This document shows positions 8,654 to 16,893 of a stretch of DNA of 64,000 nt, piece by piece. Numbering within the stretch: position 1 is the stretch's first letter; the number at the start of each line of letters is the position of its first letter. The notes beneath the pieces were generated by a model that was not told where the DNA came from, ran no database searches, and saw only the letters and a program-made list of their open reading frames with translations. The position numbers were made by a program, and so were the translations under genes. Source of the stretch: Paenibacillus sp. FSL H7-0357 (GTDB lineage Bacteria; Bacillota; Bacilli; Paenibacillales; Paenibacillaceae); assembly GCF_000758525.1 (NCBI RefSeq), contig NZ_CP009241.1, positions 5,270,001 to 5,334,000 of the forward strand, given 5' to 3'.

Positions 8654-9385
8654 TCAGCGCAAATAACAGCCATTGTTAATATCAAACGTTGCACCGGTAT
8701 AAGCCCTTGACTTCCTGCTCAACAAAAAAACAACACTTTCGGCAATCTCTTCTGCCAGCAGCGGCTCCTTAGTCAATTGATGCTCCAGATATTCCGTCTG
8801 TCTCCAAACGGGAATATGGCTCATCATCGGTGTATTCGTCATTGTCGGCGCAACCGCGTTTACGCGGATATAGGGGGCGAAGTTCATCGCGCAGCTTTTC
8901 GTCAAACCCAGAATAGCCGCTTTCGACAAGCCGTAAACGGCATCCGAGCTTCCCTCCTGTCCGGATACGGACGACATGTTGACGATTGCGCCTTGGCGAC
9001 GACTTCCTAGCAGCAGCCTGCCGAACATCTGAGAGAAATAGACATAACCTTTCACGTTGATATCCAGCACCCGATCTATTTCATCAGGGGCATACTCAAG
9101 GATACTTTTGCCCAAATAGATGCCTGCATTGTTGACCAAACCATTGATATCCGCATGCTGCTGCTCTATATAGGCAAAGAATTGTTTCACCTCGCGGTGA
9201 TGACTGGCATCCAGCCGATAGGCGGACAACTTGCCGGAAGCCATTTCCGATTCCAACTGCTCCAGCGCCGGGCCATTGATATCGCAGGCTATGACGCCCG
9301 CACCCTCCCGCAGACCAAGCCGGACAATTTCCTTGCCAATCCCGGAAGCAGCTCCGGTTACTATAATTTTCATGGCATTCAGCAT
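8654..9385 (-). CDS. SDR family oxidoreductase
   Basis: A 243-residue classical short-chain dehydrogenase. The cofactor motif TGAASGIG is near residue 10, NNAG near 83, the catalytic Ser near 136 and YxxxK as YGLSK near 150. The start MLNAMKI at 9385 follows AAGGAGA; a Met four residues later is possible. It is the middle gene of a GNAT-SDR-nucleosidase group. NAD(P)-dependent alcohol/ketone chemistry is expected; the substrate is unknown. Confidence 0.88.
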   Translation of the reverse strand: MLNAMKIIVTGAASGIGKEIVRLGLREGAGVIACDINGPALEQLESEMASGKLSAYRLDASHHREVKQFFAYIEQQHADINGLVNNAGIYLGKSILEYAPDEIDRVLDINVKGYVYFSQMFGRLLLGSRRQGAIVNMSSVSGQEGSSDAVYGLSKAAILGLTKSCAMNFAPYIRVNAVAPTMTNTPMMSHIPVWRQTEYLEHQLTKEPLLAEEIAESVVFLLSRKSRAYTGATFDINNGCYLR

Positions 9386-9425
9386 ATGATCTGTCTCCTT
9401 GTTCCACAGCGGCTTTACAGCTACT

Positions 9426-10235
9426 TCAGTCGAATTTAATATCTGCAATTTGCCCTGCTTCCACAAACCCTACAGTTTGGTAGACCTTATTGGAATCCGG
9501 GTTTTTGTCGTCTGCGTACAGCACCGGAGTTAGGCCTTCGGCGAGCAATATTTGGCATAATTCAGCCACGGCTGCGCTGGCATACCCTTGTTTACGGTGA
9601 GTGCGCGGCGTATAGACATCATTAATCCGGACATGTCTCGCTGAGCGGTGTGCGATGGCCGCCATAGATACAGGTACGCCTTCCACAACCCACAAATACA
9701 GGTTGCCTGCACGAACCGCTTCATCCGCATAGGAAAGGAAATTCTCCTGCTGCTCAGAAGTGCCGAAGGCATCTTCAACGAATCTGGCTGTAAACTCCGC
9801 GACCACCGGAATATGGGCCTCACCAGCCTGCAACAGCGACCCACTGACATGACCGGGTTTCCGCACCTCGGGGCAATGATAGGCTTTTAGCATCATATAG
9901 GTATGATGAAGTTTCCCTTTGGCCGCGCAAAAAGCTTCCGCGAATGCCTTGGCCGTCTCCGGCTCTGCGCTGATTCCAGGGATTCCGCTATCCTTCACCC
10001 GTTCCGCCAGCTGCCGCAGCAAATCGTCCCGCTGCTGCACTCCAAGCTCCTTCGAGACCCATAACCAGGCATTGTGACCTGTCGATTGGGTGAAGATCAG
10101 TTGATCATCAATGCTTTTGAGCTTGATCGCATCCGCGTACTCCGCAATGCGGTGAATCAGGTTATGTAGAACCTCCTCTTGCTTAAACCCACTGCTATGC
10201 AGCACTCTATCACCCGGCTCAAAACTCTCAAACAT
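9426..10235 (-). CDS. GNAT family N-acetyltransferase
   Basis: A 269-residue protein whose C-terminal 130 residues form a GNAT domain with the acetyl-CoA loop HRKQGYAS (about 220) and the final beta-strand segment KVYQTVGFVEAGQ. The N-terminal half is a predicted helical extension without a motif I recognise, as seen in two-domain GNATs of Bacillales. GGGGG precedes the ATG at 10235. It is first in a minus-strand group with the SDR and nucleosidase. The acceptor is unknown. Confidence 0.82.
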   Translation of the reverse strand: MFESFEPGDRVLHSSGFKQEEVLHNLIHRIAEYADAIKLKSIDDQLIFTQSTGHNAWLWVSKELGVQQRDDLLRQLAERVKDSGIPGISAEPETAKAFAEAFCAAKGKLHHTYMMLKAYHCPEVRKPGHVSGSLLQAGEAHIPVVAEFTARFVEDAFGTSEQQENFLSYADEAVRAGNLYLWVVEGVPVSMAAIAHRSARHVRINDVYTPRTHRKQGYASAAVAELCQILLAEGLTPVLYADDKNPDSNKVYQTVGFVEAGQIADIKFD

Positions 10236-10285
10236 CTCTTAACCCCCTAATTTTTCCTTTCTTTCAATCATAATGCGCCTGCCTG

Positions 10286-10325
10286 AAAAAATAAACAGCC
10301 CGAACCGGAATTTCCGGTTCGGGCT
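10286..10325 (-). terminator. Terminator of the polysaccharide-locus transcript
   Basis: A 14-base perfect inverted repeat, AGCCCGAACCGGAA (10297-10310) against 10312-10325, is followed on the minus strand by a T-rich run (10296 to 10286). It probably ends the transcript carrying the DUF2264 gene. Confidence 0.75.
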
Positions 10326-10346
10326 GCTGGTCAAACCGCCAGGTTT

Positions 10347-10443
10347 CGCCAATTGGCGTACTTGATTGGGCATTGCGAAAGTAACGGGGATATTACCCTT
10401 TACTTTCACCAGAATCCCGCTTACCGGGGGGATAGCGGGAATT
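10347..10443. repeat. Three consecutive inverted repeats in a 320-base gap
   Basis: CGCCAATTGGCG (10347-10358) is a perfect 12-base palindrome. GAAAGTAA (10377-10384) pairs with TTACTTTC (10400-10407). AATCCCGCT (10413-10421) pairs with AGCGGGA near 10434. With the terminator at 10297 they form a string of four hairpins after the DUF2264 gene. No ribosome site or gene is visible in 10326-10647. Confidence 0.5.
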
Positions 10444-10647
10444 CCTAATGGTAATTAAGTCGAATTACACTGTTACGTAATAAATTGAAATTTTAGCGGG
10501 CTGATTTCCCGGCAACAGCTCGATTTCACTAAATAAGCCTAATACAGCGGTAACTATTCCTGTTACTGTGGTACCTGCTGGTCAACCCCTCACCCTCTGG
10601 GTGCCCTCTCCGCCAGCCAGCCTGAATGTTGTATCCGACGGGAGATT

Positions 10648-12525
10648 CTACTTATCCAGCGGTATGGTGATGCTCTGGCCGGTATGAGTAGCAACCCGGA
10701 TTTCATCCCTGGTCAGCTCTACACCGAGAAGCTGCAACGGGTCACCTGCTGGTTCGGCAGCCATAGCCTTGCCTCCTTCACGACTGTCACCCGGCTCGCC
10801 ATACACGGCCGAGATAAGCCAGTGGGTCCCGGGAGCAAGCTTCGCCTGCAGCGTCGGTATGACTGTCCGCGGCCGCAGCACATTGGTATTGGTATGCGGA
10901 CGGATCAGCCCTGCTTCGCTGTAACCGGCCAAGCCGAGAATCCCGCTGGCGCCATGGCTGCTGATCGCTGTCATACCTGCTCCTTCAGCAGGCATTATCT
11001 CCTGCAGTCCAGGCTCCAGCGCCACGGCAAAACCGCCTTCTGCAGCATCCAGCGTTCTTGCTGTTTGTACCCGGTGAATCCGTATATGCCAGGGAAGACC
11101 AGCCACAACCCAGGTCTGCACTTCCACATTAGGCCAAGGCTTCCATCTGGAAAAGAGCAGATTGTCTTCAATCCGCGTCTCTTCATTTTGTCTTCTCACC
11201 CGGTACAGATTGTCGCCTGCCTCGCTGAGCGCCAGCATGGAATCGAATGCCCCCTGGGAGATTCCCCATTCCGAACGGGGAACGCTGAACCCAAAAGCCG
11301 TAGAATAAGCGAACTTCTCATATTTGGCCGAAGTATGGGTATGCTCATTGGTGCCTTTATGCCCGCTGTTGAAGGCGACGACATGGTCGCTTTCTGCCCG
11401 GCGGCAAATAACAAGATGAGCAGGCTGCTGCACAGCCAGCGCCTCAAGCTCCGGAAGCGGCAGCTCCTCCGCCTGCCAGAAGGGATGCTGATCCGGCAGG
11501 GCCAGCGGCAGGAAGAATTTCAACGACCAATACGGCGACCCCGGCGAGTTATAGTTCTCGGCCATCACCAGGTTGGGATAGGTATAACCGATGTTCAATA
11601 CGCCGTCTGCGTTCAGAATATCCTGCTGGAACCACCAGCGTAAGTTGCGCAGAACGATCCCTTTAATAACACCATAAGGCACAGCTTCAACTCCTGCATA
11701 AGCAAGGGCCCCCCAGAAGGCCGATTGGGCGAACCGGTAGGTCAAGCTGCGGCCATACGGAAGCGCGGAGCCGTCCGCAGCAAACCATTGGATGAATTCA
11801 GCAGCGAATTTTCCGGCCCGTTCCCTAAATACGCTTGCCCGCTCAGGATCTTCCTCACCCATCAGTTCAGCATACAGCAGCCCGTAGAAATGGATGGCGA
11901 ACGGAACATAATAATCACTATGACCGCCGATGCCGTCGCTGTACCAGCCATCGGTCAAGTAGAAATCATCCATGCGCCGCAGATTCTGCTCCAGTTGATC
12001 AGCATCATACGGTAGACCAGCCTTGCGGAAGCCCAGATTAACCAGCACATTAAAGAAGAGCCAATTGCAGTCATAACAAGGATGTGAGTTCATCTGGTTC
12101 AGCCAATTGAACAAATTCCTCTGCTCCCGTTCGCTCAGCGGCCCCCAGATCCGGTCCGGGATCAACGCCAACCCGTAGCCAAATGCTGCCATCTCCACAA
12201 GACGCTGGTCATAATCACCGACCTCACCCCAGTATTCCTTATGCTCCGGGTCAGTCCCGTTGCGGATGCCGTCCAGCAGTATCTCCCACATGTCATCTTC
12301 ACCGCCACCGGCCAGAAACGGCACAAATCCCCATAATACCCGGGAGAAGCCCTCCATTTCAGCAATATCGGGCCCGTAATGAACCCCGGTCACCCCCAGC
12401 TTCAGACGGGCACGTCCCTCACTATAGTAAGGCTTAAGCGGATAGGCCAGCTGACGGAAAGCATTTTGCATATCTTCTTTTGTGACCAGCGGATTAGCCC
12501 CAATTGTTCCCCATTGGCTACTCAT
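10648..12525 (-). CDS. DUF2264 domain protein
   Basis: This 625-residue cytoplasmic protein matches the DUF2264 pattern: an alpha/alpha-toroid-like N-terminal two-thirds (ADGSALPYGRSLTYRFAQ near residue 255) and a beta-rich C-terminal third. DUF2264 genes occur next to GH88 and heparinase-like genes and are thought to act on oligosaccharides, but I know of no assigned reaction. Of three possible starts, ATG 12525 (MSSQWGTIG) is preferred because AGGAG is eight bases upstream. It is the last gene of the polysaccharide locus, separated from GH88 by a 1.1 kb repeat-rich gap. Confidence 0.82.
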   Translation of the reverse strand: MSSQWGTIGANPLVTKEDMQNAFRQLAYPLKPYYSEGRARLKLGVTGVHYGPDIAEMEGFSRVLWGFVPFLAGGGEDDMWEILLDGIRNGTDPEHKEYWGEVGDYDQRLVEMAAFGYGLALIPDRIWGPLSEREQRNLFNWLNQMNSHPCYDCNWLFFNVLVNLGFRKAGLPYDADQLEQNLRRMDDFYLTDGWYSDGIGGHSDYYVPFAIHFYGLLYAELMGEEDPERASVFRERAGKFAAEFIQWFAADGSALPYGRSLTYRFAQSAFWGALAYAGVEAVPYGVIKGIVLRNLRWWFQQDILNADGVLNIGYTYPNLVMAENYNSPGSPYWSLKFFLPLALPDQHPFWQAEELPLPELEALAVQQPAHLVICRRAESDHVVAFNSGHKGTNEHTHTSAKYEKFAYSTAFGFSVPRSEWGISQGAFDSMLALSEAGDNLYRVRRQNEETRIEDNLLFSRWKPWPNVEVQTWVVAGLPWHIRIHRVQTARTLDAAEGGFAVALEPGLQEIMPAEGAGMTAISSHGASGILGLAGYSEAGLIRPHTNTNVLRPRTVIPTLQAKLAPGTHWLISAVYGEPGDSREGGKAMAAEPAGDPLQLLGVELTRDEIRVATHTGQSITIPLDK

Positions 12526-12974
12526 CGACATCACTCCTAATTGCTTCTCGAATTTTTATAGAGTCAGGCTCCAACTATACACGTTCAAAATCGATGCGCT
12601 CACTGATGCAACTTTTGCAGTGCTGTTGGTGTTTTCCGATCATCTTCAGCGGTCCCATCACACCGCCAATACAATTTATAGCAACCTCATCCGCGCTCAC
12701 GCTCGCTGATTTAACTTCAGCAAACCATCCGCAAACACTAGTGAAATTTCTAGCAACCTCATCGGGTCTGACCAACGCTTCTATTAGCACTCCATCCGCG
12801 CTCGCTGGTGCTACTTCCAGCAAACCCGCCACGCTCGCTAGTGTACCTTAGCAACCCATTTCCACTCACCAACCGCACTCGCCACCAGTAACCTTCCTTC
12901 CAGCAACATCCCCCTACTCACCAGCACATCTTCTGGCAGCATCATCGGCACTCACGAATGCATCTTCCAGCAAC

Positions 12975-13070
12975 CTAGTCAGCACTCTCACCAACGCATC
13001 CTCCAACAATCTCGTCAGCACTCTCAACAACGTATCCTCCAACAATCTCGTCAGCACTCTCACCAACGCT
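12975..13070. repeat. 36-base tandem repeat
   Basis: Two full copies (12975-13010 and 13011-13046) and a 24-base partial copy (13047-13070) of a unit beginning CTCGTCAGCACTCTCACC are adjacent with few mismatches. More degraded relatives (CAACCTCATCC, CCAGCAAC) extend left to about 12680. The copies are contiguous, so this is not a CRISPR array. No gene is supported in 12541-13640. Confidence 0.7.
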
Positions 13071-13110
13071 CTTCGCGGAAAGCTGCTCCTTCCACCAGTG
13101 TCTGCCTGCT

Positions 13111-13292
13111 CTGCGGACTCCAGTGACGTTACTTTGCAGAAATGGCCTCTTCGCACGAACGAGCGGACTCAGATGACGCTATTCCTAGGAAAATCGAATA
13201 TTTAGTTGATCTACGAGCGAATAAGTGCGCTGGAGTCCGGCAAGCAGGCCAAGCAAGCGAAATCCGGAAAATAAGAGCACTGGAGTCCGCAG
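13111..13292. repeat. Long inverted repeat built from four copies of a GCGGACTC element
   Basis: Two plus-strand copies (at 13113 and 13163) and two minus-strand copies (13233 and 13283 regions) of an element starting GCGGACTCCAGTGACG and continuing to a TTATT-like segment are arranged symmetrically, each pair about 50 bases apart. The outer copies share a perfect 15-base inverted repeat (13111-13125 and 13278-13292). Transcribed, the block could fold into one long hairpin. Confidence 0.65.
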
Positions 13293-13647
13293 CTTCTCTG
13301 CGTATCCACTGCCCGCTCTTAAAAGACGTGTTGCCCACGAATTTCCGAGTGATTTGATAACTAGTGAGCAGGCATATCTGCTAGAGAGCATACTGGCTGG
13401 AACAGGCAGCAAACTTGCTAGATTAATTCACAGTCTTAGGTACTGGCCAACTATCTGGTGATATTCGAACAGAGGCAGAACAGCAAGCAATATAATCCAT
13501 CAGACTGCTATCTCTTCTAGTCATACTATTTCTATTTCATCTGCTGTCTCTTCCTGCACCCTTATTCTAGTCCTAAGATTCAGCGCTTATTGCTCTATTC
13601 CCTGTGGACGCGCTGTTACCCTAATCCCACAGCACAATGGTGGGCGC

Positions 13648-14784
13648 TTACTCCCAATAGAACAGGCCATTCCCCTTCAACCGTGCCAGTCCTTCGACGT
13701 AGAAGAAGTCTCCGTAAATCAGGGGAACATCAATGTTTGTTCCGGCCGGATAATTGCTCGTACCATGGAGGATCAGTCCCTCCTCGGCGTCGTTGTCCCA
13801 GGTGCCGTAATTGCGGTATAGCGATTCCAGCATGCGGATCGCAGGCTCCCGGTACACCGGTGCCTCGATCTCGCCGACTTTGTCGGCAAGCAGCAGCAAA
13901 CCGCTTGCCGCACAAGCGCCGGCTGACGAATCGCGGAAGCCGCGCGCTTCTCCGGGTGCGCGGAAATCCCAGTGTGGGATATGGTCCTCCGGCAAGCGGG
14001 CCAGGAAGAAATGGGCCACCTTCTGGGCGGTATGGAGATATTCAGCCTTGCCGGTATGATGGTAGGCCAGCGTCAGTCCATAAATCGCCCAGGCTGTGCC
14101 GCGGGACCAGGCCGACTCGGCAGCGTAACCCTGGCCGCCGATGCCTTCGAGGAATTCGCCGGTTTCGGGATCGAAACGGACAATATGATACACGGAGCCG
14201 TCCGGGCGGATGAAGTGCTTCACGACCGTGTCCATATGTGCTTCGGCGATATGGCGGTAACGCGGATCTCCGCTGGTCTCTGCCGCCCAGAAAAGCAACG
14301 GCATGTTCATCGCACAGTCAATGATCGCGTATCCGCGGTTATCTTCGCCTTCATACCAGGGATTCCAGGCCCGGATGTAGCTGCCTTTCAGATTAAAGCG
14401 GGCCGCGAGGAAATTCGCTGCCTTCAGCGCTCTCACCTTGGAAACCTCGCTGGCCAGCAGCTTGTAGGAAGCTACGCTGGTCAAGGTCCACATAAAGCCC
14501 AGATCATGGTCAAGTCGGACATAATCATTCAGAACCTGGTCCAACTGCTCCTCACAGTCCTCTGCCAGCGCGCGCAAAGACTCATCCTTGCTCTCGTTAT
14601 ACAGAAGCCACAGCTGTCCCGGCCAGAATCCGGCTGTCCACCAGTACGGCTGGGCCAGTTCATATTGGCCGCCTTGACTGGCATGGGGAAACCCCGCACC
14701 GATTCTCCGGCTGTTCTTCCGTGTCTTCTCCAGTGCCTTGCTCCACGCTTCCTCTATCCATCCCAGCTTTGTTTCCGCTGTCAT
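13648..14784 (-). CDS. Glycoside hydrolase family 88, unsaturated glucuronyl hydrolase
   Basis: A 378-residue (alpha/alpha)6-barrel enzyme without signal peptide. GH88 enzymes hydrate the C4-C5 double bond of unsaturated uronic acids at the non-reducing end of oligosaccharides released by polysaccharide lyases. The two key aspartates appear as HDLGF (Asp94) and IDCAMN (Asp156), spaced like Asp88 and Asp149 of the Bacillus sp. GL1 enzyme. The cytoplasmic location fits import of lyase products through the ABC transporter of this locus. It lies 112 bases behind the heparinase-like gene. Substrate could come from glycosaminoglycans, gellan/xanthan-type gums or rhamnogalacturonan. Confidence 0.92.
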   Translation of the reverse strand: MTAETKLGWIEEAWSKALEKTRKNSRRIGAGFPHASQGGQYELAQPYWWTAGFWPGQLWLLYNESKDESLRALAEDCEEQLDQVLNDYVRLDHDLGFMWTLTSVASYKLLASEVSKVRALKAANFLAARFNLKGSYIRAWNPWYEGEDNRGYAIIDCAMNMPLLFWAAETSGDPRYRHIAEAHMDTVVKHFIRPDGSVYHIVRFDPETGEFLEGIGGQGYAAESAWSRGTAWAIYGLTLAYHHTGKAEYLHTAQKVAHFFLARLPEDHIPHWDFRAPGEARGFRDSSAGACAASGLLLLADKVGEIEAPVYREPAIRMLESLYRNYGTWDNDAEEGLILHGTSNYPAGTNIDVPLIYGDFFYVEGLARLKGNGLFYWE

Positions 14785-14896
14785 CTCTAGCCACCGCCAT
14801 TCATTGATTTGGATGATACAAGTTGAACTCTAGATTTACGTATTACATCCGGCTGCATTTCTTCTATTGAACCGCTCATCGCGGTTGAAAGCTTAT

Positions 14897-16861
14897 TTAG
14901 TCCAGGAATCTGAATTCAAAATGATACCTTTCATGCTTACACGGGTTCCGGGCATAAAAATCCAGACCATACCAAGTCTTCACCTTACCGAAATGGTCGT
15001 TATAGCTATGCACGGAAATTTCGGGCTTCAGCGCCGCAATGTCATAGCTGATACGCAGCCCACGCTGGCCCTGCCCATCTGCTCGTCCATCTGCCTTCTC
15101 ATCTACCTGCCCATCTGCTCGTCCATCCGCCTGTCCATCTACCTGCCCATCTGCTCGTCCATCTACCTGCCCATCTGCTCGTCCATCTACCTGCCCATCT
15201 GCTCCTCCATCTGCCTGCCCATCTCCCTCTCCCTGCCTCTCCAGCAGCACCGTATCTTCCTCCAGAACAGGCGGAATAAAGGTAATAAACCGTTCAACCA
15301 GTGCCGCTGGAGCTTCCGCAAACCGGAACTCATCAGTCATCGCAAGTACAGGAGGATTAACACCTGTCTCCCATTCGAAGCGGCGTGTTAAGCCCTCCAA
15401 ACTGTCAACACGGTATGCACGGGTCAAATCAAGCTCCAGCACATCACTGCCGTCCCCGGCCTTCGCTTCCTGAACTTTAGCACAAGCCTCCGCTCCCGCA
15501 ACCTGATACTGCCCGTCTATAATTGGCACGCTATGGCCTTGAGAACCGTTGCAATCATAGGAGTACCGCTCTGTTCCGAAGTAACCTGAAGTGTATTCCC
15601 CGCTGCCCAGCTCGGAAATATATACCGTTCCTTCTCCCTGCAGGATAAATCCCCCGAGGTCATTGTGATTATGAGGTTCGTCATTGTTGCCGCCCTTGGC
15701 AGCAAACCCGAAACTGCCATCCGTTCCCGAATGACGGGACAACAGCCACTGTGCATCGGGAAGATAATAGCTGGCGCTGCCCCAATCTCTTGGTCCTTCC
15801 TCCGGCTTGCACCAGATCAGATTACGCAGCGCAGGAGCCCAACGGCTGCAGTGATCCTCAGTGTAGGCGGCTCTAAGCGACAACGGAGGTACCTCCACTT
15901 CAGGATACGCGGAAGCCAGATAATAGCTGAGTCCGAGAAACACATGGCCTGACTCCAGCGAATCGGAGAAGTTCGCCACAAGCTGCCCGCCCAGAAAACA
16001 TTTCTGCTGGAAGGCCGCGATGCTGCCTACCTTCTCACGCCGGAACCAGTCCAGCTGCCCCCGGCTTTTTTGACGAAGCAGATCAGCATAGTAGACGAAA
16101 TAACCAAACCCGTAATTCCAGTACCCCAACCCTTCAAGACAAGCGCCGTCTTCACCAAAACCCTGCAAATAATATTCCATACTGCCCTGCACTTTGAACA
16201 GGATCTCGGTAAGCGTTTCCTTATCTTCCATCAGCAAAAGTGCCGCCGAGCCTATAGAGCCGGAACAAACCGCCGACCAATTATGGGTGGAAGTCTCCCA
16301 ATGATAGGGTCCGCAGGTTAAGTACGGCACGAACAGCCGCTTATCTACCTCTGCCTTGATCCGGACCTGCAGCAGGGCAGGCAGCCGTTCGCCAAGAAGA
16401 CAATTGATTTCGCTGAGTGCAAAGCCTGTCTCAGCCGAGAACAAATCAATCGTCTCTGTGATGCCGGTATCTCCCAGATGAGCGGGGAGACACCAGGTAT
16501 ATTCGTTGCAGATGCTCCACACAATCTCACACACCGCCGCTAAATGCTTCTCCTGCCCGGGTTCCAGCAGCGCCAGCAGAACAGCCGTATTCAGTATTCG
16601 CCTGCGCTCGAAATAGACCCGCTCATATTCCAGCCTTGAACCCGTGCGGGCATAGATGGAGAACAGCTCATACGTAAGCTCAGGAATAGGAACATCATTC
16701 AGCCGTTCGCCTTCCCGGCGGATCTCCGCAAGCTCATCACAGTATAGCGGTGATTCCAGCACATAGCTCCAGAATGTCTTCTGATCGCCGTCAGGATAAT
16801 ACAACCGGACATCCGATGGTTCCATCGCTGCAATAATGGGATGCAGTTCAACCCTTTGCAT
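14897..16861 (-). CDS. Heparinase II/III-like protein
   Basis: A 654-residue protein with an N-terminal helical toroid and a C-terminal heparinase II/III-like beta domain. The family signature HNHNDLGGF lies near residue 397, preceded by GGNNDEP. No signal peptide is visible, so it probably acts on imported oligosaccharides by beta-elimination. ATG 16861 (MQRVELHP) follows AAAGGCGG; a GTG eight codons earlier is less likely. Oddity: residues about 541-597 are a run of ADGQ/VDGR tetrapeptides encoded by a 12/24-base repeat, inserted in the beta domain just before RISYDIAALKP. It sits between the response regulator and GH88 genes. Confidence 0.88.
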   Translation of the reverse strand: MQRVELHPIIAAMEPSDVRLYYPDGDQKTFWSYVLESPLYCDELAEIRREGERLNDVPIPELTYELFSIYARTGSRLEYERVYFERRRILNTAVLLALLEPGQEKHLAAVCEIVWSICNEYTWCLPAHLGDTGITETIDLFSAETGFALSEINCLLGERLPALLQVRIKAEVDKRLFVPYLTCGPYHWETSTHNWSAVCSGSIGSAALLLMEDKETLTEILFKVQGSMEYYLQGFGEDGACLEGLGYWNYGFGYFVYYADLLRQKSRGQLDWFRREKVGSIAAFQQKCFLGGQLVANFSDSLESGHVFLGLSYYLASAYPEVEVPPLSLRAAYTEDHCSRWAPALRNLIWCKPEEGPRDWGSASYYLPDAQWLLSRHSGTDGSFGFAAKGGNNDEPHNHNDLGGFILQGEGTVYISELGSGEYTSGYFGTERYSYDCNGSQGHSVPIIDGQYQVAGAEACAKVQEAKAGDGSDVLELDLTRAYRVDSLEGLTRRFEWETGVNPPVLAMTDEFRFAEAPAALVERFITFIPPVLEEDTVLLERQGEGDGQADGGADGQVDGRADGQVDGRADGQVDGQADGRADGQVDEKADGRADGQGQRGLRISYDIAALKPEISVHSYNDHFGKVKTWYGLDFYARNPCKHERYHFEFRFLD

Positions 16862-16893
16862 ATTACGCCGCCTTTCCTGGCACACCTGAATGT

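Noticed and set aside
12975..13070. CRISPR-like spacing of 36-base units
   Set aside because: Units are directly adjacent, with no unique spacers and no cas genes nearby.
12914..13156. Minus-strand 80-codon frame with LVRVLTRLLEDA repeats
   Set aside because: It is the translation of the 36-base tandem repeat, has no ribosome site and stops on both sides in ordinary sequence. Treated as repeat DNA.
14867..15391. Plus-strand frame with repeated CSSIYLPI motif
   Set aside because: It is the opposite-strand shadow of the ADGQ/VDGR repeat in the heparinase-like gene and lacks a ribosome site.
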